Shown here: positions 25,638 through 36,700 of the stretch, piece by piece
Layout of the letters: each line of letters begins with the position of its first letter
How positions within the stretch are numbered: the first letter of the stretch is position 1
NCBI GenBank assembly: GCA_031296935.1
Contig: JAVDPD010000007.1
Coordinates: 1 to 64,000 of the forward strand
Origin: Cerasicoccus maritimus
Lineage (GTDB): Bacteria; Verrucomicrobiota; Verrucomicrobiia; Opitutales; Cerasicoccaceae
Length of the DNA stretch: 64,000 bases
Reading direction: 5' to 3'
The notes under the pieces: model-generated
What the model saw: the letters and a program-made list of their open reading frames with translations, nothing else
Databases searched by the model: none
Told to the model about the DNA's origin: nothing
Program-made: the position numbers and the translations under genes

Positions 25638-28011
25638 AATGGTTGGATAGTCGCTGCGCGAAGTTTACCTGTCTTCCATTGCGTTCCCATGTCGCGGTGA
25701 CTTCATCTGGGATTTGTATGTTGTAGATTTCTTCATGCCCCTGGCGGGACCAATCAAAGCAAATCTCTCCCCTTGGATGTGGCATCGTTAGCTTGATACG
25801 GTTTAGCTTTCCGGGCATGGGGGCGATGTGGATGTGCTTGAAGCCTACGGCGCCAGGGCGAATACCAGCCATACTCGCGAAGGCGTGATGGATCGGGTGG
25901 GCTCCCCAGCCGTGACAGTCGGATCGGGAGGGTTCCGGTCTTTCCGGGGTGGTACAGAATCCTAGTGAAGGCAGCTGCTCCCAGAATGTGAGCCGCTCGT
26001 AAAAGGTGTCACTGGCACCCATATGATAGAGCGCGTCTAGTCCGTAATAGGAGAAGTAAATCGACATGGCCGCCAGTTGATCTTTCCGCTCTAGCCAAGA
26101 TTGAAGGCAGCTCTTCTTTTCAGTTGTTGTGAGTATGCCTGATAAGATCGCCAAAGCTTGCGCATGCTCGCTAAAGTGTTCGGATAAGGTATCGTCGGCT
26201 AAGAGGCTTAATGACGTTCGCCAATACTTAGCCTTTGTTTGCCGACCCAATTCATGCGCCAGCTTCTGAGCGTGGCGCGCCAGCGAACGTTCGCCAAAGG
26301 CATTTTCGATATCTGCATAAAAGCGAAGGGCAAAGACCAAGTGGAGATTCACGAGTGAAGAGTCGCCATCACGAACACCGGGTCCGCAGCCTTCATCCCA
26401 AGTATCTACCCAATCGATGAAGGACCAGCCGGGAACGCGACCAAGAAGCCCGTTCGGTTGACGCCAGTGCAAACATTCACTGATCAGCGATCGCAGGCCG
26501 GGAAGCCGCTCTTGAATGAAATTGGCGTCGTCTCGCCAGTAGGCATGTTCGCGCAGCAGGCGTGGGTAGAGGAGGGCATAGGTGAAAGAATCTTGGCGAT
26601 GCTTTGAAGGGTATCGCTCAGCTACCCAGCCCCCATCCTGACGCGACCAATCGAACAGCTCAAGGCAACGACGACTCAGTGAAGCGTCCTTGGTTAGGCA
26701 ATAGAATGACAGTTCCGAAATGCTGTCACCCACATAGGAAAGCTGCTCATAGTAGGGGCAATCTACCCACTGTTCATGAGCGCAATTTAAAAGGCCTGCC
26801 TCAAGGGTTGGCCAGACATTGAGGAAGGCTTCGTTGTCGCAGTCGAATTGGCTGTCTCTTTGGTAGGGAATGCCTGTTCTACGTATGGCGAGGTGGCAAA
26901 TGCGAACGGGCGTGTCCTTGGTTTTAATGCGTAGGCGGAGGTAGCGTCCTGAGCGCCACCAGAGGGTCGGTAGTCGCCACTCGTGGCCATCGAGAATCCA
27001 GCGGTCACCGATACCAACAAAGCTTTTACCAGAAATATTGCTGCGATTGCCTTTAGGGGAATGCTCGTTGATGTGGGAGGCGTGAGATTCCTCGAATAGG
27101 CTTTCCGCCCAGTGCAATTCGATCTGAGCGTCGGCGCCACCTTGAATTGCGATATCCGGGTAGCCGCAGCGATAATTGCCGAGATCGATTATCGCTTCGT
27201 AGTTTGACGCTTTAGGTATCTCTAGAGACGCCTGATTATTTAGTAGGTCATTCCATTCGTCCGTTGCTTGTTTAGTGTTTGTATTGCTAGTGCTGAAGGG
27301 ACAGTCGCTGATTTCGTTTCGAATCGCGACAAGTCGACCTCCTCTGATCAATTTGAAGTCTTGTTCGGGCAGCGTATTAGGCTGTAAGCGCCAACCGGGC
27401 GCGCGCGTACCATATCTTTCTGCTTGCAGCGGGGCCCGTATGATTTGGGTCGGCAACGAGTGCTTCAGGCTCCATTGATTTAGATCAAAATGGAATTCAG
27501 GGCCGACCACATGATATCCCGGCACTTTAGGTGGCTGACAGTGAAGGGCTGGGCTTAGATTATAGGCCCGCCATGACGCCAAGCCGGTGCTCAATTTGGT
27601 AGACCAATTGCCTTCTCCCGCGAGCAAAAAAGCTGGGCGATGGCTTTCCTGAGCCATCGGGGATAGCTTAGGATTGAGCCACCAGACTAAGGCTTCAAAG
27701 CAATGGTTTCCCGCTTCCAGATCTGCTTGATAGCAGGCTACTGCCCAATGATGAATGTCTGATCTGTCTGGCCCCAGCGCAACGTGTTGTTCATTTAATT
27801 TGAGCTGAAAACGTTGATCCGCAGTGACATGGAAACGCAATGATTCCGGTTGATCGAGTGTGAACTCTAACTGAAAAGAAACCAGTGCCCAAGGGCTGGT
27901 TAAATCGTCAGTAATCCAAACCCAAGCCGCTTGCTCCGCTGGATGATCGGCGCTCATATTGGCCCAGGCTGGATGCCTGGGATGGTCGGGAACGAGGCGT
28001 GTTACGCGCAT
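25636..28011 (-). CDS. GH78-like alpha-L-rhamnosidase (cytoplasmic)
   Basis: A protein of about 791 residues that should remove rhamnose from oligosaccharides. Beta-sandwich modules fill about residues 30-370 (for example FHVTADQRFQLKLNEQHVAL). An (alpha/alpha)6 barrel of about 400 residues follows, with the family region VDCPYYEQLSYVGD, comparable to the acidic DCPxRE block of GH78, and SDCHGWGAHP near the end. The first ATG (28011) is preferred to a TTG three codons upstream. There is no signal peptide, so it acts in the cytoplasm on imported sugars. It is the last gene of the leftward run after MsmX. Many related proteins are described only as rhamnosidase-like, so the substrate is uncertain. 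Confidence 0.75.
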   Translation of the reverse strand: MRVTRLVPDHPRHPAWANMSADHPAEQAAWVWITDDLTSPWALVSFQLEFTLDQPESLRFHVTADQRFQLKLNEQHVALGPDRSDIHHWAVACYQADLEAGNHCFEALVWWLNPKLSPMAQESHRPAFLLAGEGNWSTKLSTGLASWRAYNLSPALHCQPPKVPGYHVVGPEFHFDLNQWSLKHSLPTQIIRAPLQAERYGTRAPGWRLQPNTLPEQDFKLIRGGRLVAIRNEISDCPFSTSNTNTKQATDEWNDLLNNQASLEIPKASNYEAIIDLGNYRCGYPDIAIQGGADAQIELHWAESLFEESHASHINEHSPKGNRSNISGKSFVGIGDRWILDGHEWRLPTLWWRSGRYLRLRIKTKDTPVRICHLAIRRTGIPYQRDSQFDCDNEAFLNVWPTLEAGLLNCAHEQWVDCPYYEQLSYVGDSISELSFYCLTKDASLSRRCLELFDWSRQDGGWVAERYPSKHRQDSFTYALLYPRLLREHAYWRDDANFIQERLPGLRSLISECLHWRQPNGLLGRVPGWSFIDWVDTWDEGCGPGVRDGDSSLVNLHLVFALRFYADIENAFGERSLARHAQKLAHELGRQTKAKYWRTSLSLLADDTLSEHFSEHAQALAILSGILTTTEKKSCLQSWLERKDQLAAMSIYFSYYGLDALYHMGASDTFYERLTFWEQLPSLGFCTTPERPEPSRSDCHGWGAHPIHHAFASMAGIRPGAVGFKHIHIAPMPGKLNRIKLTMPHPRGEICFDWSRQGHEEIYNIQIPDEVTATWERNGRQVNFAQRLSNH

Positions 28012-28064
28012 GAAAGACAAGGCGGTTAAGCGTGTCTTGGCTCAGCTTGCATAGTCACTGCTGG

Positions 28065-29189
28065 TCATTTGACGACGGCCTCGGTTTCTTCGTCAAAAAG
28101 CGCCGCACGTTCCTGATTGAATCGTAAATGGACGCTTTGGCCGATGTTGAACACATGGTTTGCCTCGACTTTTGCAATGAAGGATTTTCCAGTAGGCGTA
28201 TTTAAATACAAATAGGATTCGGCGCCCATTGGTTCGGCGACATCAATCGTCGCTTCAATGGTTTCATCGCCGGCAACCTCGGATATCTGAATGTTTTCCG
28301 GGCGAACGCCAAATACGGTTGGCCGATTGTTTTGCTTGCGTGCGGCTTGGGCTAGCCGATGTATCAAACGAACTTTAAATGGGGCCCCCTGCTTCGAACC
28401 TGATTCCACGAAGTAGTGCGCACTGTTTTCCTCAATACAATGACCACTAAAGAAGTTCATGGGAGGTGAGCCAATGAAGCTGGCTACGAACATGTTCTGA
28501 GGATCATTGTAAAGTTTTAAGGGCTCGTCGACCTGCATGATATTGCCATCTTTCATGACACAGATTCGATCTCCCATTGTCATGGCCTCTACTTGGTCAT
28601 GAGTGACATAGATCATGGTCGCGTTTAAGCGATTGTGCAGCCTCGAAATTTCCGTGCGCATTTGAACGCGCATTTTGGCGTCAAGATTCGAGAGAGGCTC
28701 ATCGAACAAGAAGACATCTGGTTTGCGTACGATGGCGCGCCCCACGGCCACACGTTGGCGTTGCCCGCCCGAAAGAGCCTTGGGTTTGCGTTCGAGCATC
28801 GTGGTTAGGCCCAGGATATCCGCTGCTTCGTCAACACGGCGCTTAATCTCGTCACGCGGTGTTTTGTTGAGCTTTAAGCCGAAGGCCATGTTGTCGAACA
28901 CCGTCATGTGTGGATAAAGCGCGTAATTTTGGAAAACCATGGCGATCCCCCGACTTTTAGGCTCTACGTCATTCATGATTTGTTCGCCGATCTTGAGAGC
29001 GCCCCCGGTAATATCCTCTAATCCTGCAATCATGCGCAAGGTAGTGGATTTACCACAGCCAGAAGGGCCGACAAAGACCATGAATTCTTTATCGCGAATT
29101 TCCAGGTTGATTCCTTTGACCGCGTGGAATGAATCTTTCTTCTCGGGGTTGTAGGTTTTATCGAATTGGTTCAGGGTTACAGTTGCCAT
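28065..29189 (-). CDS. ABC transporter ATPase, MsmX/UgpC type
   Basis: A 374-residue ATPase that powers sugar-uptake ABC permeases. Walker A GPSGCGKST is at residues 41-49, Q-loop FQNYALYPHMT at 86-96, signature LSGGQRQRVA at 139-148 and Walker B FLFDEPLSNLDAK at 160-172, followed by the H-loop THDQVEAMT. The C-terminal regulatory domain (about 240-374) is a TOBE/OB fold typical of the MalK/UgpC/MsmX group. It is the likely energiser of the permeases at 43291-45650 in the same gene cluster, because no other ATPase is present in the window. It lies 24 bp after the dehydrogenase gene in one leftward transcript. Confidence 0.95.
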   Translation of the reverse strand: MATVTLNQFDKTYNPEKKDSFHAVKGINLEIRDKEFMVFVGPSGCGKSTTLRMIAGLEDITGGALKIGEQIMNDVEPKSRGIAMVFQNYALYPHMTVFDNMAFGLKLNKTPRDEIKRRVDEAADILGLTTMLERKPKALSGGQRQRVAVGRAIVRKPDVFLFDEPLSNLDAKMRVQMRTEISRLHNRLNATMIYVTHDQVEAMTMGDRICVMKDGNIMQVDEPLKLYNDPQNMFVASFIGSPPMNFFSGHCIEENSAHYFVESGSKQGAPFKVRLIHRLAQAARKQNNRPTVFGVRPENIQISEVAGDETIEATIDVAEPMGAESYLYLNTPTGKSFIAKVEANHVFNIGQSVHLRFNQERAALFDEETEAVVK

Positions 29190-29213
29190 TTTCGTAAAGG
29201 TCGTTGCTTAAAG

Positions 29214-30218
29214 TTAGGCCATGACGAGGCTTTGTTCGCGGCTTATCGCCACATGGGGGACATCGCCATTGAGGAATCTGTGGCACTCTTCAACTGCCGC
29301 TTCGCCCATGCGCAGGCACTCATTGCCCGTTGAGCCAGCAATGTGAGGAGTGATAAATACATTTGGTAGTTGGTTAAAAGGCGACTGGTGGTAGCTCTTT
29401 TCATCCGTGAGCACATCGATAATTGCATACAGGTCGGAGCGCTTGGTTAGTAATTCCAATAAGTCGGATTCGTTGACGACGGCGCCTCGCGATGTGTTGA
29501 TGAAGCAGGCGTCCTCTGGCATGCGCTCCAGTAGATTGCGGTTAATCATGCCGCGTGTTTCTTTGAGTAATGGCGTATGGATGCTGACGACATTGCAGGT
29601 TTCGAAGAGTTCTTCGATGGAGGGGACGCAAGTAGCGCCGCACTTTTCAAAGACACTGTCGTGGACGTATGGATCGTAGGCTAGTATATCGACTTCCAGT
29701 TGAGTGAGCGTGCGGCAGACTAGCTGCCCGATGGCACCCAGCGAAACGATGCCAACTTTGGATCCCTTGTAGGCACCTGGCGCTGCATCGATGTTGAAAC
29801 CATTGACGCCTTTTTTGAGCTGTTGGTGGAACTTCCAGGCCTTCTTGAGGGCGTAGATAATGCTAGCCAATGTATATTGCGCCACCGGGACTGCGTTTTG
29901 TCGATAGGCGCTCGTGATCAGAATATTCCGTTTCCAGAATGCTTCTGTAACAATGTAATTGATTGAGCCCGCGCCGTAGAAGAGTGCTTTAAGGGCGGGA
30001 AGCTTTTCCATCAATGTCTCATTGAGCACCGGCGTGCCCCAGCCGCCAAAAATAATTTCAACATCCTCGAATTCGGATGGAGTCTGTAGGATTTCCTTCT
30101 CGCTATAGAGTCTCCCCTTATTGTGAGTTATTGCGCAGACTTCGTTTATGGATGCCTTGCTGTAAATTTTCTGAAATGCGCTCTCGCTTAGCAGAAAGAT
30201 GGATCTGGGTTTAGACAT
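29214..30218 (-). CDS. D-isomer-specific 2-hydroxyacid dehydrogenase
   Basis: A 334-residue NAD-dependent dehydrogenase of the phosphoglycerate/glycerate/D-lactate family. The Rossmann motif is VGIVSLGAIGQL (a GxGxxG variant with Ser), followed by a PYVHDSVF acidic region. The catalytic Arg is in NTSRGAVV, the Glu in the VLTDEKSY region and the His in FITPHIAGSTG. The normal fold and size are complete. Its start overlaps the end of the GH3 gene by 31 bp, indicating coupled translation. In this cluster it may reduce or oxidise an acid from sugar breakdown, but the exact substrate cannot be read. Confidence 0.9.
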   Translation of the reverse strand: MSKPRSIFLLSESAFQKIYSKASINEVCAITHNKGRLYSEKEILQTPSEFEDVEIIFGGWGTPVLNETLMEKLPALKALFYGAGSINYIVTEAFWKRNILITSAYRQNAVPVAQYTLASIIYALKKAWKFHQQLKKGVNGFNIDAAPGAYKGSKVGIVSLGAIGQLVCRTLTQLEVDILAYDPYVHDSVFEKCGATCVPSIEELFETCNVVSIHTPLLKETRGMINRNLLERMPEDACFINTSRGAVVNESDLLELLTKRSDLYAIIDVLTDEKSYHQSPFNQLPNVFITPHIAGSTGNECLRMGEAAVEECHRFLNGDVPHVAISREQSLVMA

Positions 30219-32413
30219 GCTTGTCGTTCAGTTGCGATGTTTGAATCTTTAGATTGTTTAAAATAAAATTTTCCGCCGATAGTTGCGGATGAATCGGGGC
30301 CAATCCATAATTGGAATTCACCTGGTTCGGTTCGCTGTTGGTTATCGGCACCGTAAAATGCAAGATCACTTTCCGAGAACGAAAATTGAACGGTCTTCGA
30401 TTCACCTGATTTTAAATGAATACGTTGAAACCCTTTTAGCTCACGGACCGGGCGAATTGTACTTGCGACAACATCGCGCAAGTAGCATTGCACCACCTCG
30501 AATCCCGAGGCTTTGCCGGTGTTCTTGATTTGAATGCTGGCAGTGATGCATTCATCAGTCAGCATTTGCGAGCGGTCCAAAGTGAAGTTGGAATATTCAA
30601 AATGTGTGTAGCTCAGACCAAAGCCAAAGCGGTACATTGGCTTACCGACCTGGTCCTGATAGCGGGAGTCTTCGCCGTAATAATCGTCCACTGGGCGGCA
30701 GGTGTTTTTGTAGTTATAGTATATGGGGATTTGGCCGGTGGCGCGGGGGAAGGTGATTGGTAGTTTCCCGCTGGGGTTGACGTTTCCGGATAGGATGTCC
30801 GCGATTGCGTTGCCACCTTCGGAGCCTGGGTGCCATGCCCAGAGAATTGCGTCGACTTTGGGCTCAATGTCGGTGAGGACAAGTGGTCGACCAGAGCAAA
30901 CGACTAGAATGATTGGCTTACCGATGGCGTGAATGGCGTCGATTAGCTGAGCTTGGCCAGCAGGCAGAGTGATGTCGGCGATATTGGCGTTTTCGCCATT
31001 GCGAAAATGATCTTCACCAACGACTAGAATGACTTGGTCGGACTTACGTGCCAAGCGAATCTGCGCGTCGACTGCGGCATCTGCGGGCGCTATTTTCAAG
31101 TCAGGCCGGAGCTGCGCTAGCCCTTCGGCGATGGTGACCGTGTCTTCCGGGCGGCCGTCGAGCGTCCAATTTCCCAGCAATTCACGACGCGCATGGATTA
31201 GAGGGCCGATGAGGCATATGGTGCAATTGTCATCATTGGCAAGTGGTAGAGCATCCTCATTATTTTTCAATAACACCATGCTTTCGGCGGCCAACTTTCG
31301 AGCAAGTTGACGATGCTCTGACTTCAGGCCTTTGGGTTGCTGCTTGCGCACTTTGACGAAAGGCTCTTCGAAAAGCCCAGCCATGAATTTGATGCGTAAA
31401 ATTCGACGAACTGCTTGATCTACCGTTGCTTCACTGACCGTGCCTTCAGCGACCTGTTGGCGGAGGTGAGTGGCGAAGCAGTGCCCTGGCATTTCCATGT
31501 CAACGCCGGCTTGAATCGCATGTTGGCCAGCTACAGCTGCATCTTCTACCGAGCCATGCTCGACCATGCCTTTGATAGAGTCCCAGTCGCTGATAACATA
31601 GCCATCAAACCCCCATTCGTTGCGCAGAATGGTGTTTAGTAAGTAGCCATTGGCAGAGCAGGGGATGCCGTTCCAGTCGTTGAAAGCGCACATGATTGTG
31701 CCTACGCCTGCATCAACTGCTGCTTTGAACGGAGGCAGATAGGTGTTGCGCAGCGTGTTTTCCGTGACCTCAATCGTGTTGTAATCGCGTCCGCCTTCAA
31801 CGGCACCATAGCCAACGAAATGTTTGGCGCAGGCGACCATGCTGCCGGGAGCGCTTGTGTCTTCGCCTTGAAATCCGCGGATTTGGGCCTTGGCCATTTG
31901 GGAGCAGAGATACGGGTCTTCGCCGGAGCCTTCGATGACTCGGCCCCATCTGGGGTCGCGCGCGATGTCGAGCATTGGTGCAAACGTCCAGTGAACAAAA
32001 TCCGACACCGCTTCGCTGGCTGTAGCTTTTGCTGCTGCTTCAACTAATTCAATATCCCAACTGGCTGCTTGGGCGAGTGGTATGGGATAAACCGTCAAGT
32101 GCCCATGAATGACGTCGCGTCCGAAAATGAGTGGGATGCCTAGTCGGGATTCTTCAACTGCAATGCGCTGAAACTCCCATAGCGGAGTGTAGGCGTCGGC
32201 CTCTGTCTCGTCGTTTCCTGCGTGTGCGGAAAAGGCCAGAATACGTGAACCGACTTGGCCCTGTCGTATCATTTCTTTGTCGCGTTCTTCGCTTTCTGGC
32301 GTAGCGAAGATTTGATTCAACTGGCCGATCTTTTCATCTAGCGTCATGCGCTCCACCAAGTCATCGATGCGCTGTTGGGTGGGGAGGCTGGGATTAAGAT
32401 ACGGGAGGATCAT
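30188..32413 (-). CDS. GH3 glycoside hydrolase (beta-glucosidase-like)
   Basis: A 741-residue GH3 enzyme. The N-terminal barrel has FGRDVIHG, the KHFVGYGAVEGGRDYN substrate loop (about 197-212) and the nucleophile Asp276 in VISDWDS. The C-terminal domain has LVVCSGRPLVL and ILWAWHPGSEGG, then FGFGLSYTHFEY and a fibronectin-III-like end. No signal peptide is present, so it cuts terminal beta-linked sugars from imported oligosaccharides in the cytoplasm. GH3 members remove glucose, xylose or N-acetylglucosamine; the present family member could be any of these. It follows the GntR/LacI gene by 24 bp in one transcript. Confidence 0.95.
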   Translation of the reverse strand: MILPYLNPSLPTQQRIDDLVERMTLDEKIGQLNQIFATPESEERDKEMIRQGQVGSRILAFSAHAGNDETEADAYTPLWEFQRIAVEESRLGIPLIFGRDVIHGHLTVYPIPLAQAASWDIELVEAAAKATASEAVSDFVHWTFAPMLDIARDPRWGRVIEGSGEDPYLCSQMAKAQIRGFQGEDTSAPGSMVACAKHFVGYGAVEGGRDYNTIEVTENTLRNTYLPPFKAAVDAGVGTIMCAFNDWNGIPCSANGYLLNTILRNEWGFDGYVISDWDSIKGMVEHGSVEDAAVAGQHAIQAGVDMEMPGHCFATHLRQQVAEGTVSEATVDQAVRRILRIKFMAGLFEEPFVKVRKQQPKGLKSEHRQLARKLAAESMVLLKNNEDALPLANDDNCTICLIGPLIHARRELLGNWTLDGRPEDTVTIAEGLAQLRPDLKIAPADAAVDAQIRLARKSDQVILVVGEDHFRNGENANIADITLPAGQAQLIDAIHAIGKPIILVVCSGRPLVLTDIEPKVDAILWAWHPGSEGGNAIADILSGNVNPSGKLPITFPRATGQIPIYYNYKNTCRPVDDYYGEDSRYQDQVGKPMYRFGFGLSYTHFEYSNFTLDRSQMLTDECITASIQIKNTGKASGFEVVQCYLRDVVASTIRPVRELKGFQRIHLKSGESKTVQFSFSESDLAFYGADNQQRTEPGEFQLWIGPDSSATIGGKFYFKQSKDSNIATERQACLNPDPSFC

Positions 32414-32437
32414 TTGCAGTGTTTTCTGTAAGTGCGC

Positions 32438-33436
32438 CTAGGCCATGGCTTTGAACCATTGGGGGGCGTAGGGCGTGAGAGGCTCTGGATTTATTAAGCA
32501 ATGGCGCCCTGGTTCAGTATTGCCTTCGCTACGCAATCGGAAAAGTCGGATAGCTTCGTCGGCAATTCCATCCCAAGGGATACCGATGCCATTAATACCA
32601 GCTTGAGCCAGCGACTGGCCGTCGCCGAAGGCTACAATCGGCAAGCTAGCACCAAACTTGGTTTGTAAGGCGTTTACACCTACGTTGTTTACGCTGAATG
32701 CTGCGTCTATTTCGTCTGTTTCCAACTCACGAATAGAGTCAAGAGCGGCAGTGAGTGACCAATCGGACTGGTGGAAGACTTTGCAGTCTGGGAGTATGCT
32801 GCGGAAACCCTCTAGCTGTTGTTGGTAATGCCCATTGTTTTCTTGGCCGGCCAAGACGACGACGTTTTGAGCTTGGTGCTGCCGACGCAGGATGTTTGCG
32901 CAGGTTTGCCCGGCCATGTGGTTATCGACAGAGATCGAGTCGGTGAAGGTGGCATTCACGCCATCCTTTGGCTCACCATCGATCATTAGGCTATACTGGA
33001 GATACTGTGGGATCTTTCGCAGGTCATAGTCCTGGCCCCAGAGAATGTTGTATTTGCCTTCGATGTAGTGGTCGAAGGAAACGCTTTGAACCACCTCGAA
33101 ATCGATTTGCTCTTGGGCAAGTCTCGTTTCGAGCTGCTTGAGCAATATGCCCCCAAAATTGTTTTTACTGCAGTTGGGGTGGAAGACGAGGGCTACGCTG
33201 GTCGGAGGGGGGACAGCGCCTGCAATGTAGGTTCCAGATGAGGGGACGCGATGGAGATACCCTTCGGCGACGAGTTCGCTAATGAGCCGATGAGCGGTCT
33301 GGTAGGAGACGCCATAGCGCATGGCAAGTTCTCGGTTGGAGACAAAGTGGTTGCCTGGTCGACAGAAACCACCGTTGAGGCGTTCTTTTAAGTCGGCGAG
33401 AATGTTCTTGATGCGGTTGCTGCGTGTGCGGGCCAT
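32438..33436 (-). CDS. GntR-LacI hybrid transcriptional regulator
   Basis: A 332-residue regulator with a GntR-type winged helix at the N-terminus (about residues 1-75, RELAMRYGVSYQTAHRLISE with the closing SSGTYIAG) and a LacI/periplasmic-binding effector domain in place of the usual GntR C-terminal domain (VALVFHPNCSKNN onward). The start at 33436 (MARTRSNRIKN) is preferred to a site 15 codons upstream. A palindrome GGGAACGTTACC lies 49 bp upstream and related motifs lie before secreted GH genes at 37106, 62251 and 62652; these are likely its operators, including its own. It heads the run GH3-dehydrogenase-MsmX-GH78. The effector is probably a sugar released by that pathway. Confidence 0.88.
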   Translation of the reverse strand: MARTRSNRIKNILADLKERLNGGFCRPGNHFVSNRELAMRYGVSYQTAHRLISELVAEGYLHRVPSSGTYIAGAVPPPTSVALVFHPNCSKNNFGGILLKQLETRLAQEQIDFEVVQSVSFDHYIEGKYNILWGQDYDLRKIPQYLQYSLMIDGEPKDGVNATFTDSISVDNHMAGQTCANILRRQHQAQNVVVLAGQENNGHYQQQLEGFRSILPDCKVFHQSDWSLTAALDSIRELETDEIDAAFSVNNVGVNALQTKFGASLPIVAFGDGQSLAQAGINGIGIPWDGIADEAIRLFRLRSEGNTEPGRHCLINPEPLTPYAPQWFKAMA

Positions 33437-33484
33437 GGGGAATCTGTTGATTGAGGTGGGGTTTTTATGGGCAAAATCCAAAAT

Positions 33485-33496
33485 GGGAACGTTACC
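33485..33496. promoter_or_regulatory. GntR-type operator site 1 (autoregulatory)
   Basis: GGGAACGTTACC, one of four related 12-mers (consensus GRGAAYGTTMMC) in this part of the window, 49 bp upstream of the GntR-LacI hybrid start. The link to that protein is inferred from position and similarity. Confidence 0.5.
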
Positions 33497-33671
33497 AATA
33501 AAATGGCGTGCTCCCTATCGGTGTCAAATTCAATATTCACAAATATATTGAGCTGATGCGATCGGAGATGGTGTGAATGAGGCGTTTATGGCTCTTTTGT
33601 CGCAAAAAATTCGTTTTGAGTGCGTAGTTGATTTTGAGAATATTGCCATTTTTTTGAGTTGGTAGACACAA

Positions 33672-33700
33672 AATGGCCTTCCTGCGAGGGGAAGGCCATT
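33672..33700 (-). terminator. Hairpin after secreted GH gene
   Basis: A perfect 11-bp stem (AATGGCCTTCC at 33672-33682 with GGAAGGCCATT at 33690-33700) with a 7-nt loop, followed on the minus strand by TTTGTGTC. It lies 26 bp past the stop of the gene at 33726 and separates it from the GntR transcript. Confidence 0.6.
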
Positions 33701-33725
33701 AAAGATAGTGGATTGTTCGGACCGA

Positions 33726-36700
33726 TTATCGGAGGAACTTGACTGCGCCCCAATAGCGTGGTTGCCGGGTGAGCTGGTCACTCTTCACACTTGGCCAGAA
33801 GACTTCTCGATCCCCGTTAAGGCCCTTTACATTGAGGTTGAAGTTAAGTCCCCAAACCGTATCGGTCGTTGGTTTGGCGCCTTGGATTTCCTCCCAAGGA
33901 ATGACGAATTCCATCCTGTAGCCGTTCTCAGTTAGTGAAGAGCTGCTGTGCTTGAGTGGAATGTCTTGTCGGGTCTCGTCGATTTCCTCGCCGCGCTTCC
34001 ATTGGCCAAGGTAGACTTCGTTACTGTCAGGCTGGGGAACGAGCCAGAACTGGTGATCACCCTTCCCATAGCTGTCCGCATTTTTGTCATTTTGAGTGTC
34101 AATGAATAGCTCCAGTGCATCCATACGCCAAAAGTAGGTGGGGTCGGTTACGCGGACTTTACAGTCATTGACTTCAAGTGCGCACCATAGACCATCTGGC
34201 GTCCAGCCAAGCCATACATCGGCATCCGCTTGTCCATGAGTGGAGCCGAGTATCCAATTTGGTAGGTGATTAGACTTTGGCCATTGGGAGGATTGACCTC
34301 CAAACCAACCTTTGCCCGGGACTTGATGGATAGCGATCACGGGCGGTGGAATGGGTGCCTGAATTGATACCCCTGGCGAGCTGACGACCACGTTTGCGCT
34401 TTGGCCCTCCGGAATGTTTTCACTCCAGACCAAGTCGAGACTCACCGTTTCTTGTGCTTCAGGCTCCAAGTTTTGAATCTGCACTGGCTGAGAAATTGCT
34501 TTCCATGTTTCTGGCAGTTTAAGACTTACGATTGGATTGTGCGTTACGGATCCTAAGTTCGTGACCGTGGCGCTAATTCGGGTCGTTTTCTCCGTCGCTT
34601 GTAGTGATCCAACTTCCAGGTAGTAGGGCTCAAGAACGTTCGCTTGCATGCGTAATGTTTTGATGACTTCACCATCTTCTTTGATCACGATTTCGATGGG
34701 GCGCACTCCGGTAGGCTCGCTTTCGGGAGGCTGGAATTTCAAAGTGAATTTTTTCTCCGAGCCTGTTGGAATGTTGACCTGAACGGGGTTGCCCGCTTCG
34801 GCAGTCCAGCTATCAGGCAGCTTTAGCTCAATCGAGGCGCTGATAGGTTTGGCCCGGTTATTGCAAACTTTCAAGACTGTGGAGGCGGGTTCTCCAGCGG
34901 TGACTGATTGATAGTGATGGGAATCAATCGCGTAGGCGGTTTGCAGCATGATGGGAGAGTCTGCGGCAATGCCCTTTGCATAGATTGGTGCAATATTTAG
35001 TTCCGCGGATGATCCTTGTATGGCGTTCCCGTAAAGATCCTGGAGTTTGGCACCCGAGCCAAAGTCAACTCGTTGAGCCTCATCGCTCACCTTCAGGTTC
35101 CATGCTGAGGCAATGTATTTACCGTTCTGCTGGAAAACGTAGCCTTGAGTGTTGGGACCGAAATTAAATTCGCCGACATAATCGAGGTCGGGTAATATGT
35201 GGGTTAGACCGGCCATTGCGCAGAGAGATGGTTTGGGTTCCCGGCGATCTGTCATGAGGCCGCAGCCATCGAAGAAGAGGCTTGGGGTGGGGCTGTCAAA
35301 GTGCCAATACCAGAAGGCGCGATCAACGCCGCAGGAGGCCAGCATCATGTAGGCGCGCGCCAGATATGCGGCTTGTTCATCCTCCGACACAATATAGCCC
35401 GCTAGAGTATCCCAGCCGAATTCGGTGATGAAAACCTCGCGCTCCTTGCCATCTTTGTTGGCGACCTTGACGAGATCGCGAACCTTGTCACCGAAGAGTC
35501 CGGCTTTGCGGCCGCCGCCACCGGTGTTGTAGTTGCGCACGTTTAGTTCTGGTGCTTCAACACCACAATAGTGATGGAAATTGATAACATCGATATTTGC
35601 GAACGAGCCATTGTCGATAGCGTCCTCAACCAAATCGGGCCGTACGCCGTGGCGCCCGTTTTCAACGGCCTTTAATTCGCCGTGGCCAAGGTAGGCTATG
35701 CCGTCGCCAAAGGTCTGATGATATTTCTGATAGTGCGCCCATTTGATTTTATCTTCAGCGTGTTTCACTTCTGGTTTGAGCGCATATTCATTATCTAATT
35801 CCCAGTGGGTTAGATGTGGAAAACCGCTTAGGACATCTGCAAGGTGAGCAGTCCACTCGCGGTCAGGAGGCGTGGCGCCTGTGACCTCCCCATTGACGAT
35901 TGCTGTTTTGGGGATTGAGCGAACCAGAACCGGCATCACCAGGGCGCCAACGCCATTATAGGTATCAATGATGCCTGGATAGCCTGGCCATCCAGTAAAA
36001 TTATGGTTTTTCCCTTTGGCTCTCTTTAGCCAGCTCCAAGTGAAAGCATAGTCGCGAAACCAAACAATGCCAGCTTCACGAAAAGGTGTCAGAAACAAGC
36101 CATGACCCGCGTGGTAGTTCATGCCGTAGGGGGACATGAGCTTTTCCTCCGGGCTTAGCTTTCGTGGCTTGGGTGCGAGCGCGAATCGAAGGTCAAGGTC
36201 CATTGGTTCGCCGTTGGTGCGATCAAGGTGAAGTTGGGCCCGGTATGGACCATACGAGTCTATTGTTGGGCGCCATCTAAGCTCGGTAGAGGAAACAACT
36301 TCTGTTTGCTTAGTCTCCTCGAAGAGTTGGTTGCCGGATTCATCGATTACAGTAACGTGAGCTTTTACGGTTGCTGTTTGCGGATACCAATTGCGTAGTG
36401 TGAGAATGAGTTCAGGCTCGGTCCCCGCGAAGAAATGACCGATGGCGCTTGAGCCAAAGTTCGCCTCGAATAATGGAGTCTGCGGCACCTCCTTGTAGCC
36501 GTCTTTGGGCTTTGCAGCAGGTTTCCATAATAAGTATTCGCCGGTTTGGGAATCAACGTTGGCTAAGTCGGTTGTTGCCGAAATGTTGTCCATGGCAACA
36601 AGCACATCGGTCTTTTTCGTACGTGTGCCATAGTTGTGAAAAAGGAAACCTCTCAGTGAAATTGGGAACACGGTTTCAGCCGGAATCTTGAGGGTCACGT